Positions 51,898-60,666 of a DNA stretch of 64,000 bases are shown here, piece after piece; the first letter of the stretch is position 1, and each line of letters begins with the position of its first letter. Location of the stretch: the NCBI RefSeq assembly GCF_000505545.1, contig NZ_AYTB01000013.1:248001-312000 (forward strand), given 5' to 3'. The notes below the pieces were generated by a model that was given only the letters and a program-made list of their open reading frames with translations, was not told where the DNA came from and searched no databases. The DNA is from Kurthia huakuii LAM0618. Lineage in GTDB: Bacteria > Bacillota > Bacilli > Bacillales_A > Planococcaceae. A program made the translations under genes and the position numbers.

Positions 51898-53309
51898 TTC
51901 ACAGAAGCCATTAACAATTTTTCAATTTGTAACAAATCATTCGCCGGCATTTGTGAACGGATAAAAACAGTTGGCTTATTACTAGGTTGTTGCATAATCG
52001 TACAAATAATATTAACATCCGCTTCCTCGGGCGTATCGACATAATGCAATATAAAGCGCCCAGCAAAATGACTTTGCAAAAAGTGCTTCGCATAATCTTG
52101 ATACAATAGTGTAAAATCGCAATAATAAAAAACGCGGACAGTCGGAATAAAAGAATCAAGTGCGATGAGCTTCGAACACATCGTCAAATGAATCGCACGA
52201 AAATGGTCCGAATTTGTCAAAGTCATCGCAGTGGCATAATGGTCCCATAAGCAATCGAATTTTTCCATATAAAGCGGGAAGCGTTCCTTTAAGCGCTCAA
52301 AATCAATTGATTGGAATGTAGCAACTAACCAAAAATCAATATAAAAGAGCGTACTCGCGATATAGTTTTTCGTCAGCATCATTTGAACCCATTGCTGCTC
52401 ATAGACTGCAAGTGGACGGAAGTGTTGTTCAAACTGAGCAAACCATATAGAGCTACAACTAACTTCTTCTGTGAGGTGCTGTTGAACGGGCGTATAATCT
52501 ACTACAGATGTTAAATTGACGATGTCAAATGCATCATAAGTTAGCAGTAACAGCCGCCAATCAACGTCGGTCCAATGAGTTAAAAAATTAGGACGTGGTG
52601 GCAACAGAACAGCATGAAACAATTCGTGCTCTTGTTGTGTAAGCTCGCTATGCTGACATAAACGCCTTTCTGTTAAAAGAACATATAAAGCGACAGTATG
52701 CAACAGATTCGTCGTATATGAAATGTTTAAATAATCGAAAATTTGTTTAGTGCGTTGGATATAATCAGCCGCATTCGTGAGCACAGGAATACGTGATATA
52801 GAGCGATGCGCAGTAAATAAAAAAATAGCGCCTAACATACGAATTTTATGTTCAGGTCCTGTGACGGAGAGGGTCGAGGTGCAAGAAAATTGTACATCAT
52901 AAACGGTCGTATAATGATTAATCTCTTTGACTTTACGGCGCAATTTCGATTCACTAATATGTACAGATTCGCAGAAATCATATGTATTAACCGAGTCGTT
53001 GAGAAATGTTTGTATAAAAATATCGTATGCGAGCTCTTTTGAATAAATAAAATCAACATAATCTTGTGTATGAATACTATGCCGTAAAAAGCGAATGCCA
53101 TGATGTTTATGAATAATAAACTCCGCTTCCTCCGCTTGATAAATTGTTTCTATTTCTTCTTTTAATTCGCGGCACATTTTTTTAATCGTTTCAACACTTG
53201 TATAGGTCAGTTTACTTGCTAAATATTGGCTCGACACATAATCATCCTGTTTATCGAGTAATTCAATAATGTCTTTTTTCAGCCATGTAGCTTTTGAAAT
53301 ACCGAACAT
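51894..53309 (-). CDS. Mga/AtxA-like transcriptional regulator
   Basis: A 471-residue protein with two N-terminal helix-turn-helix regions (YVSSQYLASKLTYTSVETIK near residue 24 and YDFCESVHISESKLRRKVKEI near residue 109), then a long helical PRD-like region and a C-terminal EIIB-like alpha/beta segment. This is the layout of Mga/AtxA virulence regulators and RofA-type activators. It is divergent from a GW-like protein gene at 53446, a likely target. ATG 53309 follows GAAGG by seven bases. Confidence 0.72.
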   Translation of the reverse strand: MFGISKATWLKKDIIELLDKQDDYVSSQYLASKLTYTSVETIKKMCRELKEEIETIYQAEEAEFIIHKHHGIRFLRHSIHTQDYVDFIYSKELAYDIFIQTFLNDSVNTYDFCESVHISESKLRRKVKEINHYTTVYDVQFSCTSTLSVTGPEHKIRMLGAIFLFTAHRSISRIPVLTNAADYIQRTKQIFDYLNISYTTNLLHTVALYVLLTERRLCQHSELTQQEHELFHAVLLPPRPNFLTHWTDVDWRLLLLTYDAFDIVNLTSVVDYTPVQQHLTEEVSCSSIWFAQFEQHFRPLAVYEQQWVQMMLTKNYIASTLFYIDFWLVATFQSIDFERLKERFPLYMEKFDCLWDHYATAMTLTNSDHFRAIHLTMCSKLIALDSFIPTVRVFYYCDFTLLYQDYAKHFLQSHFAGRFILHYVDTPEEADVNIICTIMQQPSNKPTVFIRSQMPANDLLQIEKLLMASVK

Positions 53310-53445
53310 CTGAATGCCTTCTTTCATATTTTTATTTACTCAGACATAAAAACTGACTTAGCAAAGCACTCTTATTTTACTATATACTGAACAATAACAG
53401 AATTAAAGTTTTGAAAATTCAATTAAATAAGGAGGGAAATAGAAT

Positions 53446-53907
53446 ATGATTGCTGTAGCGCAGCCGATGTATGTCGCTAAAATTAAACGAGCCCATGAAC
53501 AAGTGTGGAATGATGTGATGTGTGTCAGTAGTTATCAAGCAGCCCCATATATCGGGGAATGTTTTTACGTATATGAAGAACGCTTGCAAAAAGGACAACG
53601 CTATTTTTCACTGCAACGTACGGCGATTAGTGAGCCAATTGGTTGGCTTCATGAAAATAGTGTTATGTTTGCATCATATAAAGAATTGCCGCGTGATGAA
53701 CAGATTTATCAATTTTCTGGAACAGGGATGTGCTATACGCATCCGAATGGCGGGCGATTAGATCAGCTCTATCCAGCATTGCACGTTTTTGAAGGCCAGT
53801 TATTTATGCCACTTGAAACGGTGCGTATTGGCAATAATCGTTGGCATCTTGGGAAAATTGGAGATACAAGTGCCTGGGTGCAAGATGTTCATCTGTTAAA
53901 ATGTTGA
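53446..53907 (+). CDS. GW/SH3-like domain protein without a signal peptide
   Basis: A 153-residue protein with two GW-type beta units: QRTAISEPIGWLHENSVMF (residues ~63-81) and NNRWHLGKIGDTSAWVQDVHL at the end. GW modules bind lipoteichoic acid in Gram-positive surface proteins, but this protein has no signal peptide or anchor, so its location is uncertain. Its N-terminal region (MYVAKIKRAHEQVWND) is unrecognised. AAGGAGGGAAATAGAAT precedes the ATG. Divergent from the Mga-like gene. Confidence 0.6.
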   Translation: MIAVAQPMYVAKIKRAHEQVWNDVMCVSSYQAAPYIGECFYVYEERLQKGQRYFSLQRTAISEPIGWLHENSVMFASYKELPRDEQIYQFSGTGMCYTHPNGGRLDQLYPALHVFEGQLFMPLETVRIGNNRWHLGKIGDTSAWVQDVHLLKC

Positions 53908-53992
53908 AAAGCAACTCGATTTTTAGGAGAAATATAAAATTTGAGTCGTGATTTTCTTGGCTAAATGAATGATTTAATGCGCTTGAAAGCAA

Positions 53993-54036
53993 AAAAATGT
54001 AAGGCGATTTTGAAAATCGCCTTACATTTTTTCTTT
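53993..54036. terminator. terminator after the GW-like gene
   Basis: AAATGTAAGGCGATTTT / AAAATCGCCTTACATTT with a one-base loop, T run after and A run before. Confidence 0.88.
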
Positions 54037-54052
54037 TGTCCCAGCCTTTTTT
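54035..54052 (+). repeat. relic end of the dispersed palindromic repeat
   Basis: TTTGTCCCAGCCTTTTTT equals the right arm of copies 1-3 but no other part of the unit is present. It directly follows the terminator. Confidence 0.6.
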
Positions 54053-54115
54053 GAAGGCACAATCTTTGACTTTAAAAACCGATAAGATTACTTTTAACTA
54101 GAAGGAGTGATGAAC

Positions 54116-55201
54116 ATGTTAACACCATTTACATTTAACAACGGCGTGAAATTACGCAATCGCTATGTAATGGCGCCGATGACAACTTATTCTGCCAATG
54201 CAGATGATACGGTATCCGATGAGGAAATCGCTTATTACAAAGAACGTTCGCATGGCGTAGGCGCTGTTATTACAGCTTGTACATATGTCATCGCAAACGG
54301 CAAAGGCTTCAGAGGACAAATTGCTGGTCATACCGATGCGTATATTGCGAGCCTTGCGAAAATTGCTGCGGCGATTCATGAAGGCGGGGCGAAAGCCGTT
54401 TTACAAATTTATCATGGGGGTCGCCAAGCCGTACGTGAGCTTGTGCCAAATGGTGATATTGTTAGTGCCAGTGAAACGCTCGCAGCAGATGGTGGTATCG
54501 CACGTGCACTAACAATCGATGAAATTCATGATATTATTCAGGCATTCGGTGAGACGACGAGACGCGCTATTGAAGCTGGCTTTGACGGTGTTGAAATTCA
54601 TGGCGCGAACACGTATTTGTTACAGCAATTTTTCTCAGGCTTTACAAATAAACGCCAAGACGCTTATGGTGGCTCGATTGAAAAACGACTGCGCTTTCCA
54701 TTAGAAGTAGTCGCAGAAGTGAATCGTGTGAAGGCGCGTTATGCAAATGATCGTTTTCTTGTCGGTTATCGCTTTAGCCCTGAAGAACCAGAAGAGGATG
54801 GTATCACATTAGATGATACGATTCAGCTTGTTGATCGTTTAGCGGATGCTGACCTAGATTATTTACACATTTCGCTTGGTGACTTCCGCACACAAGCACG
54901 TCGTTATAGCGGCGCAAAAGAAAACCGCATCGCGATTTTACATCGTGTTATTCGTGGTCGCGTGCCATTTATTGGTGTTGGCTCGATTTATTCAAAAGAG
55001 GATGCGCGTGAAGCTGTTAGTACCGGCGCAGAGCTTTTCGCCCTCGGACGTGAACTATTAATTGAACCTCATTGGGTAGAGAAAGTAACGAATGGTGAAG
55101 AAGTTATTACAGCAATGGATATGACGCGCGATAATGTCATCCCAGGACCACTGATGGACATGATGAAGTTTCGTAAGGGCTGGGTACCGGGTGTGAAATA
55201 A
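54116..55201 (+). CDS. NADH:flavin oxidoreductase, Old Yellow Enzyme family
   Basis: A 361-residue FMN-dependent TIM-barrel oxidoreductase: RNRYVMAPMTTYSAN near residue 16, YHGGRQA, GFDGVEIHGANTYLLQQFFSG and TNKRQDAYGGSIEKRLRF. The usual HxxH pair reads IHGAN here, with H for the first position and N for the second, a variant also seen in some NADH:flavin oxidoreductases. Likely reduces an electrophilic alkene or xenobiotic. ATG 54116 has AAGGAG eight bases upstream. Monocistronic. Confidence 0.87.
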   Translation: MLTPFTFNNGVKLRNRYVMAPMTTYSANADDTVSDEEIAYYKERSHGVGAVITACTYVIANGKGFRGQIAGHTDAYIASLAKIAAAIHEGGAKAVLQIYHGGRQAVRELVPNGDIVSASETLAADGGIARALTIDEIHDIIQAFGETTRRAIEAGFDGVEIHGANTYLLQQFFSGFTNKRQDAYGGSIEKRLRFPLEVVAEVNRVKARYANDRFLVGYRFSPEEPEEDGITLDDTIQLVDRLADADLDYLHISLGDFRTQARRYSGAKENRIAILHRVIRGRVPFIGVGSIYSKEDAREAVSTGAELFALGRELLIEPHWVEKVTNGEEVITAMDMTRDNVIPGPLMDMMKFRKGWVPGVK

Positions 55202-55203
55202 TA

Positions 55204-55236
55204 AAAAGCAGGAAGCCAATGCTTCCTGCTTTTTAT
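55204..55236. terminator. bidirectional terminator
   Basis: AAAAAGCAGGAAGC / GCTTCCTGCTTTTT stem between convergent genes. Confidence 0.92.
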
Positions 55237-56696
55237 TATTTATTTTCTTCGTTTTTCTTGACCCAGTAATCAGCATTTTTAATGCCTAATTTCACTGGAT
55301 CAAATACAGGGTCTTTGCCTTCTTTTTTCTGTTGCTCGTAATCTTTTAACGCGATTAGTGTAGGCTTCACTAAGAATAAGAGCGCGATAACGTTGACCCA
55401 AACCATTAAGCCAAGGCCGATATCCCCAAGTGTCCAAGCAGCTGTTGACGTCTTAATTGAACCATAGAATAAACCGATTAAGAAGATGACTTGCATAAAA
55501 CGAATCGCTAATTTTAACTTATTGCCATCTAAGAAGTACGCCAAGTTTGTTTCAGCGATGTAGTAGTAAGCCATAATCGTTGTAAAGGCGAAGAAGAATA
55601 ATGCAATTGCCACAAAGCCCGCACCAAATCCGTCTAACGGGAAGGCGTGCTCTAATGCAGCTTGTGTATATTGTGTACCTGCCACAGCACCAGGTACATT
55701 TTCAACGATAAATTCACCCTCTTTTGGACCTGATTCATACGACACATTGTATTGACCTGTAAATAGGATAATAAATGCCGTTGCCGTACATACTAAGAAT
55801 GTATCAAAGTAAATTGAGAACGCTTGTACAAGACCTTGTTTTACAGGGTGACTAACTTCAGCCGCTGCTGCATGGTGAGGACCTGTACCTTGTCCTGCTT
55901 CGTTGGCGTAAATCCCACGTTTGACACCCCATGCGATCGCTGCACCAAGAATACCGCCGAACATTTCATTGGCACCGAAGGCACTTGAGAAGATTAAGCT
56001 AAAGACTGCTGGAATTTGGTCAAAGTTTAAAATAATAATAATGAAAGCAACTAAAATGTATGCACCTGCCATAAATGGTACGATGATCGATGCCACGCTA
56101 GCAATACGTTTGACACCGCCAATAATAATAATCCCAATAAATACGACTAAAAATGCGCCAGATACCCAAGCAGGAATGTTAAAGGCGTTGTCCATCGCAT
56201 CTGCGATTGAGTTTGATTGTACAGTTGGCATTAAAATAGCCATTGCAATTACACCAACAACGGCGAAAATCATGCCTAACCATTTTTTACCTGAGAATTT
56301 ATGTATGTAGTAAGCAGGGCCACCACGATAAATTCCATTTTTTTCTTCTTTGTAAATTTGCGCTAATGTTGACTCGACGTAAGCTGTTGATGCACCGATA
56401 AAGCCGAGTACCCACATCCAGAAAATAGCCCCTGGACCACCGAATGCGATTGCCGTTGCTGTACCGGCGATGTTCCCTACACCAATACGGCCTGATAATG
56501 CCATTGCCATCGCTTCAAATGATGATACGCCGGCAGATGATTTTTCTCCTTTAGACAATTGTACGAACATGTCTTTGAAAAAGCGCAACTGCATAAATCG
56601 TGTCATAAATGTAAAAATTAAACCAACAACTAAAATGCCATAAATCATGACAGGACTCCAAAGCCAGTCGTTGACGGTCGTTAGCATGTCTTCCAT
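55236..56696 (-). CDS. sodium:alanine symporter, AGCS family
   Basis: A 486-residue symporter with about eleven helices: SGRIGVGNIAGTATAIAFGGPGAIFWMW, YRGGPAYYI, and RGIYANEAGQGTGPHHAAAAE, the AGCS signature. It takes up alanine (perhaps glycine) with sodium. Two hundred bases upstream, 56697-56925, hold only an AT-rich promoter region. Resembles AlsT; gene symbol left open because Bacillales have several paralogues. Confidence 0.9.
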   Translation of the reverse strand: MEDMLTTVNDWLWSPVMIYGILVVGLIFTFMTRFMQLRFFKDMFVQLSKGEKSSAGVSSFEAMAMALSGRIGVGNIAGTATAIAFGGPGAIFWMWVLGFIGASTAYVESTLAQIYKEEKNGIYRGGPAYYIHKFSGKKWLGMIFAVVGVIAMAILMPTVQSNSIADAMDNAFNIPAWVSGAFLVVFIGIIIIGGVKRIASVASIIVPFMAGAYILVAFIIIILNFDQIPAVFSLIFSSAFGANEMFGGILGAAIAWGVKRGIYANEAGQGTGPHHAAAAEVSHPVKQGLVQAFSIYFDTFLVCTATAFIILFTGQYNVSYESGPKEGEFIVENVPGAVAGTQYTQAALEHAFPLDGFGAGFVAIALFFFAFTTIMAYYYIAETNLAYFLDGNKLKLAIRFMQVIFLIGLFYGSIKTSTAAWTLGDIGLGLMVWVNVIALLFLVKPTLIALKDYEQQKKEGKDPVFDPVKLGIKNADYWVKKNEENK

Positions 56697-56925
56697 AACA
56701 TCACCTCTTGATTATTTTGACTATAAGATATATTATATTCTGACAATTCATAACATTCAATATAATTTTATACGAAAATAATATTTCCGAAAAAATATTC
56801 AATATATTAGACGACAAAAAAGCTTGTAAATAAAGGGATTGCGCTGTATATTAGCTATCTAAAAATAGCTATTTTTTTTGCGATGCTATTAAAAAAGAAA
56901 GCACCGATTTGGTACTTTCTTGTCA

Positions 56926-57165
56926 TTATGCACGGTATTGTGCTAAAAATTGTTGCCCTACTGCTGTAAGTGCGACCTCACCGACGCCAAATGTTACTTC
57001 ACAATTGCCATCCGTTAGCATACTAGAAATCCCAACGACATAATGATGGCGTTTCGCTTCTTGAATGGCTTCGTGCATTTCTTCGTCATTCAACGTATTT
57101 TGCCATTGCGTATAATCGCGACCGGCATGCTCGACGTCGCGTAAAAGAGCGTAAACATGCTGCAT
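56926..57165 (-). CDS. small winged-helix-like protein downstream of a PDDEXK gene
   Basis: A 79-residue protein (MQHVYALLRDVEHAGRDYTQ... VGQQFLAQYRA) with a helix-strand pattern resembling YjcQ-like winged helices (VALTAVGQQFL). It follows the 57178 gene by 12 bases, with GGGAGGTG before the ATG, so they form an operon. Function not known. Confidence 0.55.
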   Translation of the reverse strand: MQHVYALLRDVEHAGRDYTQWQNTLNDEEMHEAIQEAKRHHYVVGISSMLTDGNCEVTFGVGEVALTAVGQQFLAQYRA

Positions 57166-57177
57166 CTAAACACCTCC

Positions 57178-58314
57178 CTACAAGTAATCAAGAAATAGGC
57201 GATTGAGTGTCGTCACCGCTTCGTGAATAAACTGACGATATGCGACATTGTCAAACAACGTAAAATATAAATCATCACTCGACTGATTTTTAAATGACGG
57301 TACTTGCTCGATATCATCGAAAGGTAAGAATTCCCAATAGACGAAATCCCCATCAAAAAATGGCTGTTCAATATGTGGTAAGAAGCGCTTCACTTCTTCT
57401 GTACTCAACGGTTTTGTTGCTATAAACCCTGCATATAAGCGGTCATCTAGTTCAATGCGAAATAATAGTTGTACATCTCGGTAAATTTCGGTGAATACAT
57501 ACGTTAGTCCAGGTTTTGTCGAAGCATGCTGCTGATAGTAACCATCCAATTTATTTGGTGCTAAATAATCGTGCTCATTTGTGAGCCGCTTCAATGGAAT
57601 AGCGGCATCCAAATCTGCAAAAATACGACGAATCAAGTCGATTTTCGTTTGCTGCATCGTCTTTTCAATCGCAAAAGCGCTCTTCATCATTTCCGGTGAA
57701 GAAGCGAGCGTTTGTTTTAATTCCATTTGCTGTTCATCTCCTAATTGATTCGTCATTTTACGAAGCATTTGTAAAAATTGCATCAGTACCTCACGTATGG
57801 GTGGTACATTAATCGTTTCATAGTGACATAGTGCTTGCTTCACAAAGCGCGTCATATCTTTTTCAAACGATACTGAAATACTACGCGCTGATGCTGCATC
57901 GTGACCAAATGGGGTTACATAATAGAAAGAACACGTTAATTTTGTCGGCAATACGCATGGCGTTTCAAGCTCAATCATTATCGGGAAAAACTGGGATTTC
58001 GTTTGAAGCACTAAATCAATGCGTTCATTGTCAGGCGTCAAATAATGACGGAAAACGCGGAGCTCCGTATCAAGTGTCGTATGTAAAACGTATTTAGCAA
58101 ACAATGTCGCGTAAAGGTCGCGCTGTCCATGACTGCCTAGTGGATTGAGTACATCATAAAGAAAGCGCCCAATCGCATCTTTTTGTTGATGCACTTGCAA
58201 AATCGAAAAAATATTAAAATGGCCACCTGTTTGTTGTTTCAATGCTTCTCTTTTTTGACGAAGATTTGTCGTCTGTTGCAAGAGCATATGTTGCAGTAAA
58301 AGCTGTTGTTCCAT
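57178..58314 (-). CDS. PD-(D/E)XK nuclease-superfamily protein (PDDEXK_4-like), degenerate
   Basis: A 378-residue protein. FNIFSILQVHQQKD...FLYDVLNPLGSHGQRDLYATLF (residues 33-72) is the start signature of the PDDEXK_4 family. The core then reads ERIDLVL (D100) and PIMIELETP, where the catalytic E-x-K is E115-L-E117; the Lys is lost and the following DQ..QL.RY block is largely missing. The C-terminal ~160 residues are a second unrecognised domain. Likely binds nucleic acid but does not cut it. Divergent from the TetR gene at 58425. Confidence 0.68.
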   Translation of the reverse strand: MEQQLLLQHMLLQQTTNLRQKREALKQQTGGHFNIFSILQVHQQKDAIGRFLYDVLNPLGSHGQRDLYATLFAKYVLHTTLDTELRVFRHYLTPDNERIDLVLQTKSQFFPIMIELETPCVLPTKLTCSFYYVTPFGHDAASARSISVSFEKDMTRFVKQALCHYETINVPPIREVLMQFLQMLRKMTNQLGDEQQMELKQTLASSPEMMKSAFAIEKTMQQTKIDLIRRIFADLDAAIPLKRLTNEHDYLAPNKLDGYYQQHASTKPGLTYVFTEIYRDVQLLFRIELDDRLYAGFIATKPLSTEEVKRFLPHIEQPFFDGDFVYWEFLPFDDIEQVPSFKNQSSDDLYFTLFDNVAYRQFIHEAVTTLNRLFLDYL

Positions 58315-58355
58315 CGCATTCGTTCCTTTCTGATACAGCTAGTATAACAAAAACC

Positions 58356-58410
58356 TTTACAGTTTTGTCGCTGCGTGCTATGATAAATCCATAAACTGAC
58401 GAACGTTCGT
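58356..58410 (+). promoter_or_regulatory. promoter and palindromic operator of the TetR/SMR operon
   Basis: TTTACA (58356) and TATGAT (58379) with a 17-base spacer, followed by ACGAACGTTCGT (58399-58410), a perfect 12-bp palindrome just before the ribosome site. The palindrome is the form of a TetR-dimer operator, giving autoregulation of the TetR gene and the SMR pair. Confidence 0.7.
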
Positions 58411-58424
58411 AAGGAGGCAGGCGC

Positions 58425-58970
58425 ATGACGCAGCAAGATATTATGATGGCCGGGTTACGTAATTTTGCAGAGCATGGCTATGAGGGAGCATCAATGGCGA
58501 TGATTGCCGATGCGGTCGGCATTAAGAAACAATCGATTTATACGCATTTTAAAAATAAAGATGCGCTTTTTTTAGCGGTATGTGAGGAATGTATTACACA
58601 AGAAATGGATTTTATTCAAATGGTAATAGAGTCACAACAAAATTATAAAGAGCTGTTTGAACGTTATATTGCACGTTATCAACACAACGCGGCGACGAAG
58701 TTTTGGCTACGGATGATGTTCTTTCCGCCACAGCATTTATATGATGAGGTGATGGACGGGGTGTATCGTTACTTAGATGCAGTCGAGGAATTAGCAACGG
58801 ATATGTTTGCGATGGCTGAGACGGTAACACGAGACGTTCCGCCGACGATTTTGGCACAAAGTTATTTAGCATTGTTAGATAGTATTTTTGTTGAATTATT
58901 GTATGGTGATAGTGAGCGCGCACACCGCCGTTTAGAAGCGGCCTATACTGTTTTTGCGCGCGGAATTTAG
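58425..58970 (+). CDS. TetR-family repressor of a drug exporter
   Basis: A 181-residue TetR protein: HTH in YEGASMAMIADAVGIKKQSIYTHFKNKDALF (residues ~20-50), then a helical ligand-binding region. The downstream genes, 14 bases later, are paired SMR exporters, so it is most likely a drug- or cation-sensing repressor of them. AAGGAGGCAGGCGC precedes the ATG, and a palindrome covers the leader. Confidence 0.88.
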   Translation: MTQQDIMMAGLRNFAEHGYEGASMAMIADAVGIKKQSIYTHFKNKDALFLAVCEECITQEMDFIQMVIESQQNYKELFERYIARYQHNAATKFWLRMMFFPPQHLYDEVMDGVYRYLDAVEELATDMFAMAETVTRDVPPTILAQSYLALLDSIFVELLYGDSERAHRRLEAAYTVFARGI

Positions 58971-58984
58971 AGGAGGCATAAATA

Positions 58985-59311
58985 ATGACAAACTGGCTAT
59001 ATGTATTGGCAGCAGGGCTTGTGGAAATTTTATGGGTATTTGGCTTAAAGGCATCTGAGTCCGCGTTGGAATGGGCTGGAACGATTGGCTTAATCGTTAT
59101 TTCCTTCTACTTAATTATGAAAGCAACATCGCAGTTACCTGTTGCAACGGTTTATGCGGTATTTACAGGGATTGGCACAGCGGGGACAGTAGCAGTAGGC
59201 ATGTTATTTTTAGACGAACCCTTTAGCTGGCTAAAAATCTTCTTTATTGCAACGTTATTATTAGGCGTTATTGGCTTAAAATTGGTCACAGGTGAAAAGG
59301 AGGCTGCGTAA
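58985..59311 (+). CDS. small multidrug resistance (SMR) exporter subunit 1
   Basis: A 108-residue four-helix SMR protein. The essential membrane Glu is E14 (GLVEILWVFGLK). YAVFTGIGTAGTVAVGMLFLDEP is the third-helix loop of the family. GAGGAGGC precedes the ATG. It is followed after two bases by a second SMR gene, the usual layout of a heterodimeric pair (EbrAB/YkkCD style). Confidence 0.87.
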   Translation: MTNWLYVLAAGLVEILWVFGLKASESALEWAGTIGLIVISFYLIMKATSQLPVATVYAVFTGIGTAGTVAVGMLFLDEPFSWLKIFFIATLLLGVIGLKLVTGEKEAA

Positions 59312-59313
59312 AT

Positions 59314-59625
59314 ATGGCTTGGGTAGCATTAATTGTAGCAGGCTTATCGGAAGTGATCGGCGTCAACGGTATGAACATGTTGGCACGTCGTGATAAACGC
59401 GGATTACTCGTCATGATTGTCGGCTTTATAATTAGTTTTTCCTTATTAAAATATGCGATGATGACGTTACCAATGGGCATGAGTTATGCAATTTGGACCG
59501 GCATTGGGACGGTTGGCGCCGCACTGATCGGCATGTTTTTTTATGGGGAATCTAAAAGTGCCTTGCGCCTTGCCTGTATCGCACTGATTTTAGGCTCGGT
59601 TATTGGCTTAAAATTAATTGCATAA
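59314..59625 (+). CDS. small multidrug resistance (SMR) exporter subunit 2
   Basis: A 103-residue SMR protein with E13 (GLSEVIGVNGMN) as the membrane Glu and YAIWTGIGTVGAALIGMFFYGE as loop motif. Its N-terminal membrane order mirrors its partner, but a KRG cluster and the tail (GLKLIA) differ, as in dual-topology pairs. Forms a proton-coupled exporter of cationic compounds or guanidinium-type substrates with the upstream subunit. Confidence 0.87.
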   Translation: MAWVALIVAGLSEVIGVNGMNMLARRDKRGLLVMIVGFIISFSLLKYAMMTLPMGMSYAIWTGIGTVGAALIGMFFYGESKSALRLACIALILGSVIGLKLIA

Positions 59626-59631
59626 GTGAGT

Positions 59632-59664
59632 AGAGATTCGTCGTTGTGCGAATCTCTTTTTTTA
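59632..59664 (+). terminator. terminator of the TetR/SMR operon
   Basis: AGAGATTCG / CGAATCTCT stem followed by TTTTTTT. Confidence 0.9.
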
Positions 59665-59680
59665 ATGCTGCATAATAGTA

Positions 59681-59717
59681 AAAAGGAGGTGACGACGACA
59701 TAGCGCACCTCCTTTTT
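59681..59717. terminator. bidirectional terminator with AGGAGGTG stem
   Basis: AAAAGGAGGTG / CACCTCCTTTT with a 14-base loop and T run; ends the minus-strand HAD gene. Confidence 0.85.
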
Positions 59718-60365
59718 TTAGCCATTCATCGTTCGGAGTGTTAATAAATCGTGAACATCATTCATTAAATAGGTTGGTTCTTCGGCTAATAAGCTTTCAA
59801 GCGAATGACTGCCCCACGTTACGGCACACGTTTTAACGCCAGCTGCCTTGCCCATTTGCAAATCAAAAATCGCATCCCCAATCATAACAGCTCTCTCTAG
59901 CGGAAAGCGATGCCGCGCTTGTAACAATAAAATACTTTCGGGATTAGGCTTATGCTCAGCGACCATATCGGCACCAATAACGTCGCTAAAATAGTGGCGG
60001 ATGCCAATCGATTCTAAGTTTCGTAACAAGGCGATGCTATGCTTACTCGATGCGACATAACAGGCATCAAGTTTCGATAACGTTGCTAGCACTTCGGGAA
60101 TGCCTTCATAAACATGAATATATTGTTGCTCATATTCTTTGTAAAGAATACGAAATAATGTAATTAATTCATCTAAATCGGTGTCATTTAGTGGCTCAAT
60201 TGCCATTGCTTGAAATGATTTTTCGATTGGAATGCCCATATAATAAATGATCGTGTCGTCATTTGGGACTGTTAAATCTAAGTCAAAATAGGCTTTGCGC
60301 GTTGCAAGTAAACTACATTCATGCGAATCGGCTAATGTACCATCAAAATCAAAAATAAAGACCAT
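59718..60365 (-). CDS. HAD-family phosphatase
   Basis: A 215-residue haloacid-dehalogenase-type hydrolase: FDFDGTLADS with D6 nucleophile and D8 acid, YVASSKHS (motif II), and MIGDAIFDLQMG (motif IV). Helical cap between motifs I and II. It resembles phosphoglycolate phosphatase/PpaX-type enzymes (subfamily IA). The substrate is not determined. AGGAGTGTTTTAG precedes the ATG on the minus strand. Alone. Confidence 0.87.
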   Translation of the reverse strand: MVFIFDFDGTLADSHECSLLATRKAYFDLDLTVPNDDTIIYYMGIPIEKSFQAMAIEPLNDTDLDELITLFRILYKEYEQQYIHVYEGIPEVLATLSKLDACYVASSKHSIALLRNLESIGIRHYFSDVIGADMVAEHKPNPESILLLQARHRFPLERAVMIGDAIFDLQMGKAAGVKTCAVTWGSHSLESLLAEEPTYLMNDVHDLLTLRTMNG

Positions 60366-60612
60366 CTAAAACACTCCTTTCAAATCACATACATTATTCT
60401 TTACCCGAAAAAAGTGTTAGCGTATCATCTATTAAAAAATGGAATGACTAAAATCGAAACTTTTTATCTAAGTCAACAGTAGTATTTTATGAAAATAGTA
60501 ATAAAATGAATCCTTTAAGCAAAAATCTATTAATAAACTAGCTAAAAAATTTAGATTTATGTTTATTCTGCGCGTTTTTTTAGTGAAGAATAATAGACAA
60601 ACATGCCTTTTG

Positions 60613-60639
60613 GGTTACAACTAGATACTTTTAGGGTAT
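60613..60639 (+). promoter_or_regulatory. possible sigma-B-type promoter of the opuC operon
   Basis: GGTTAC (60613) and GGGTAT (60634) with a 15-base spacer resemble the sigma-B pattern GTTT..N13-15..GGGWAW, which drives opuC in related bacteria. 27 bases before the first start. The rest of 60366-60666 is AT-rich with no gene. Confidence 0.35.
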
Positions 60640-60666
60640 AAGGTTAAATAGGAAGGGGAGAAGCAC

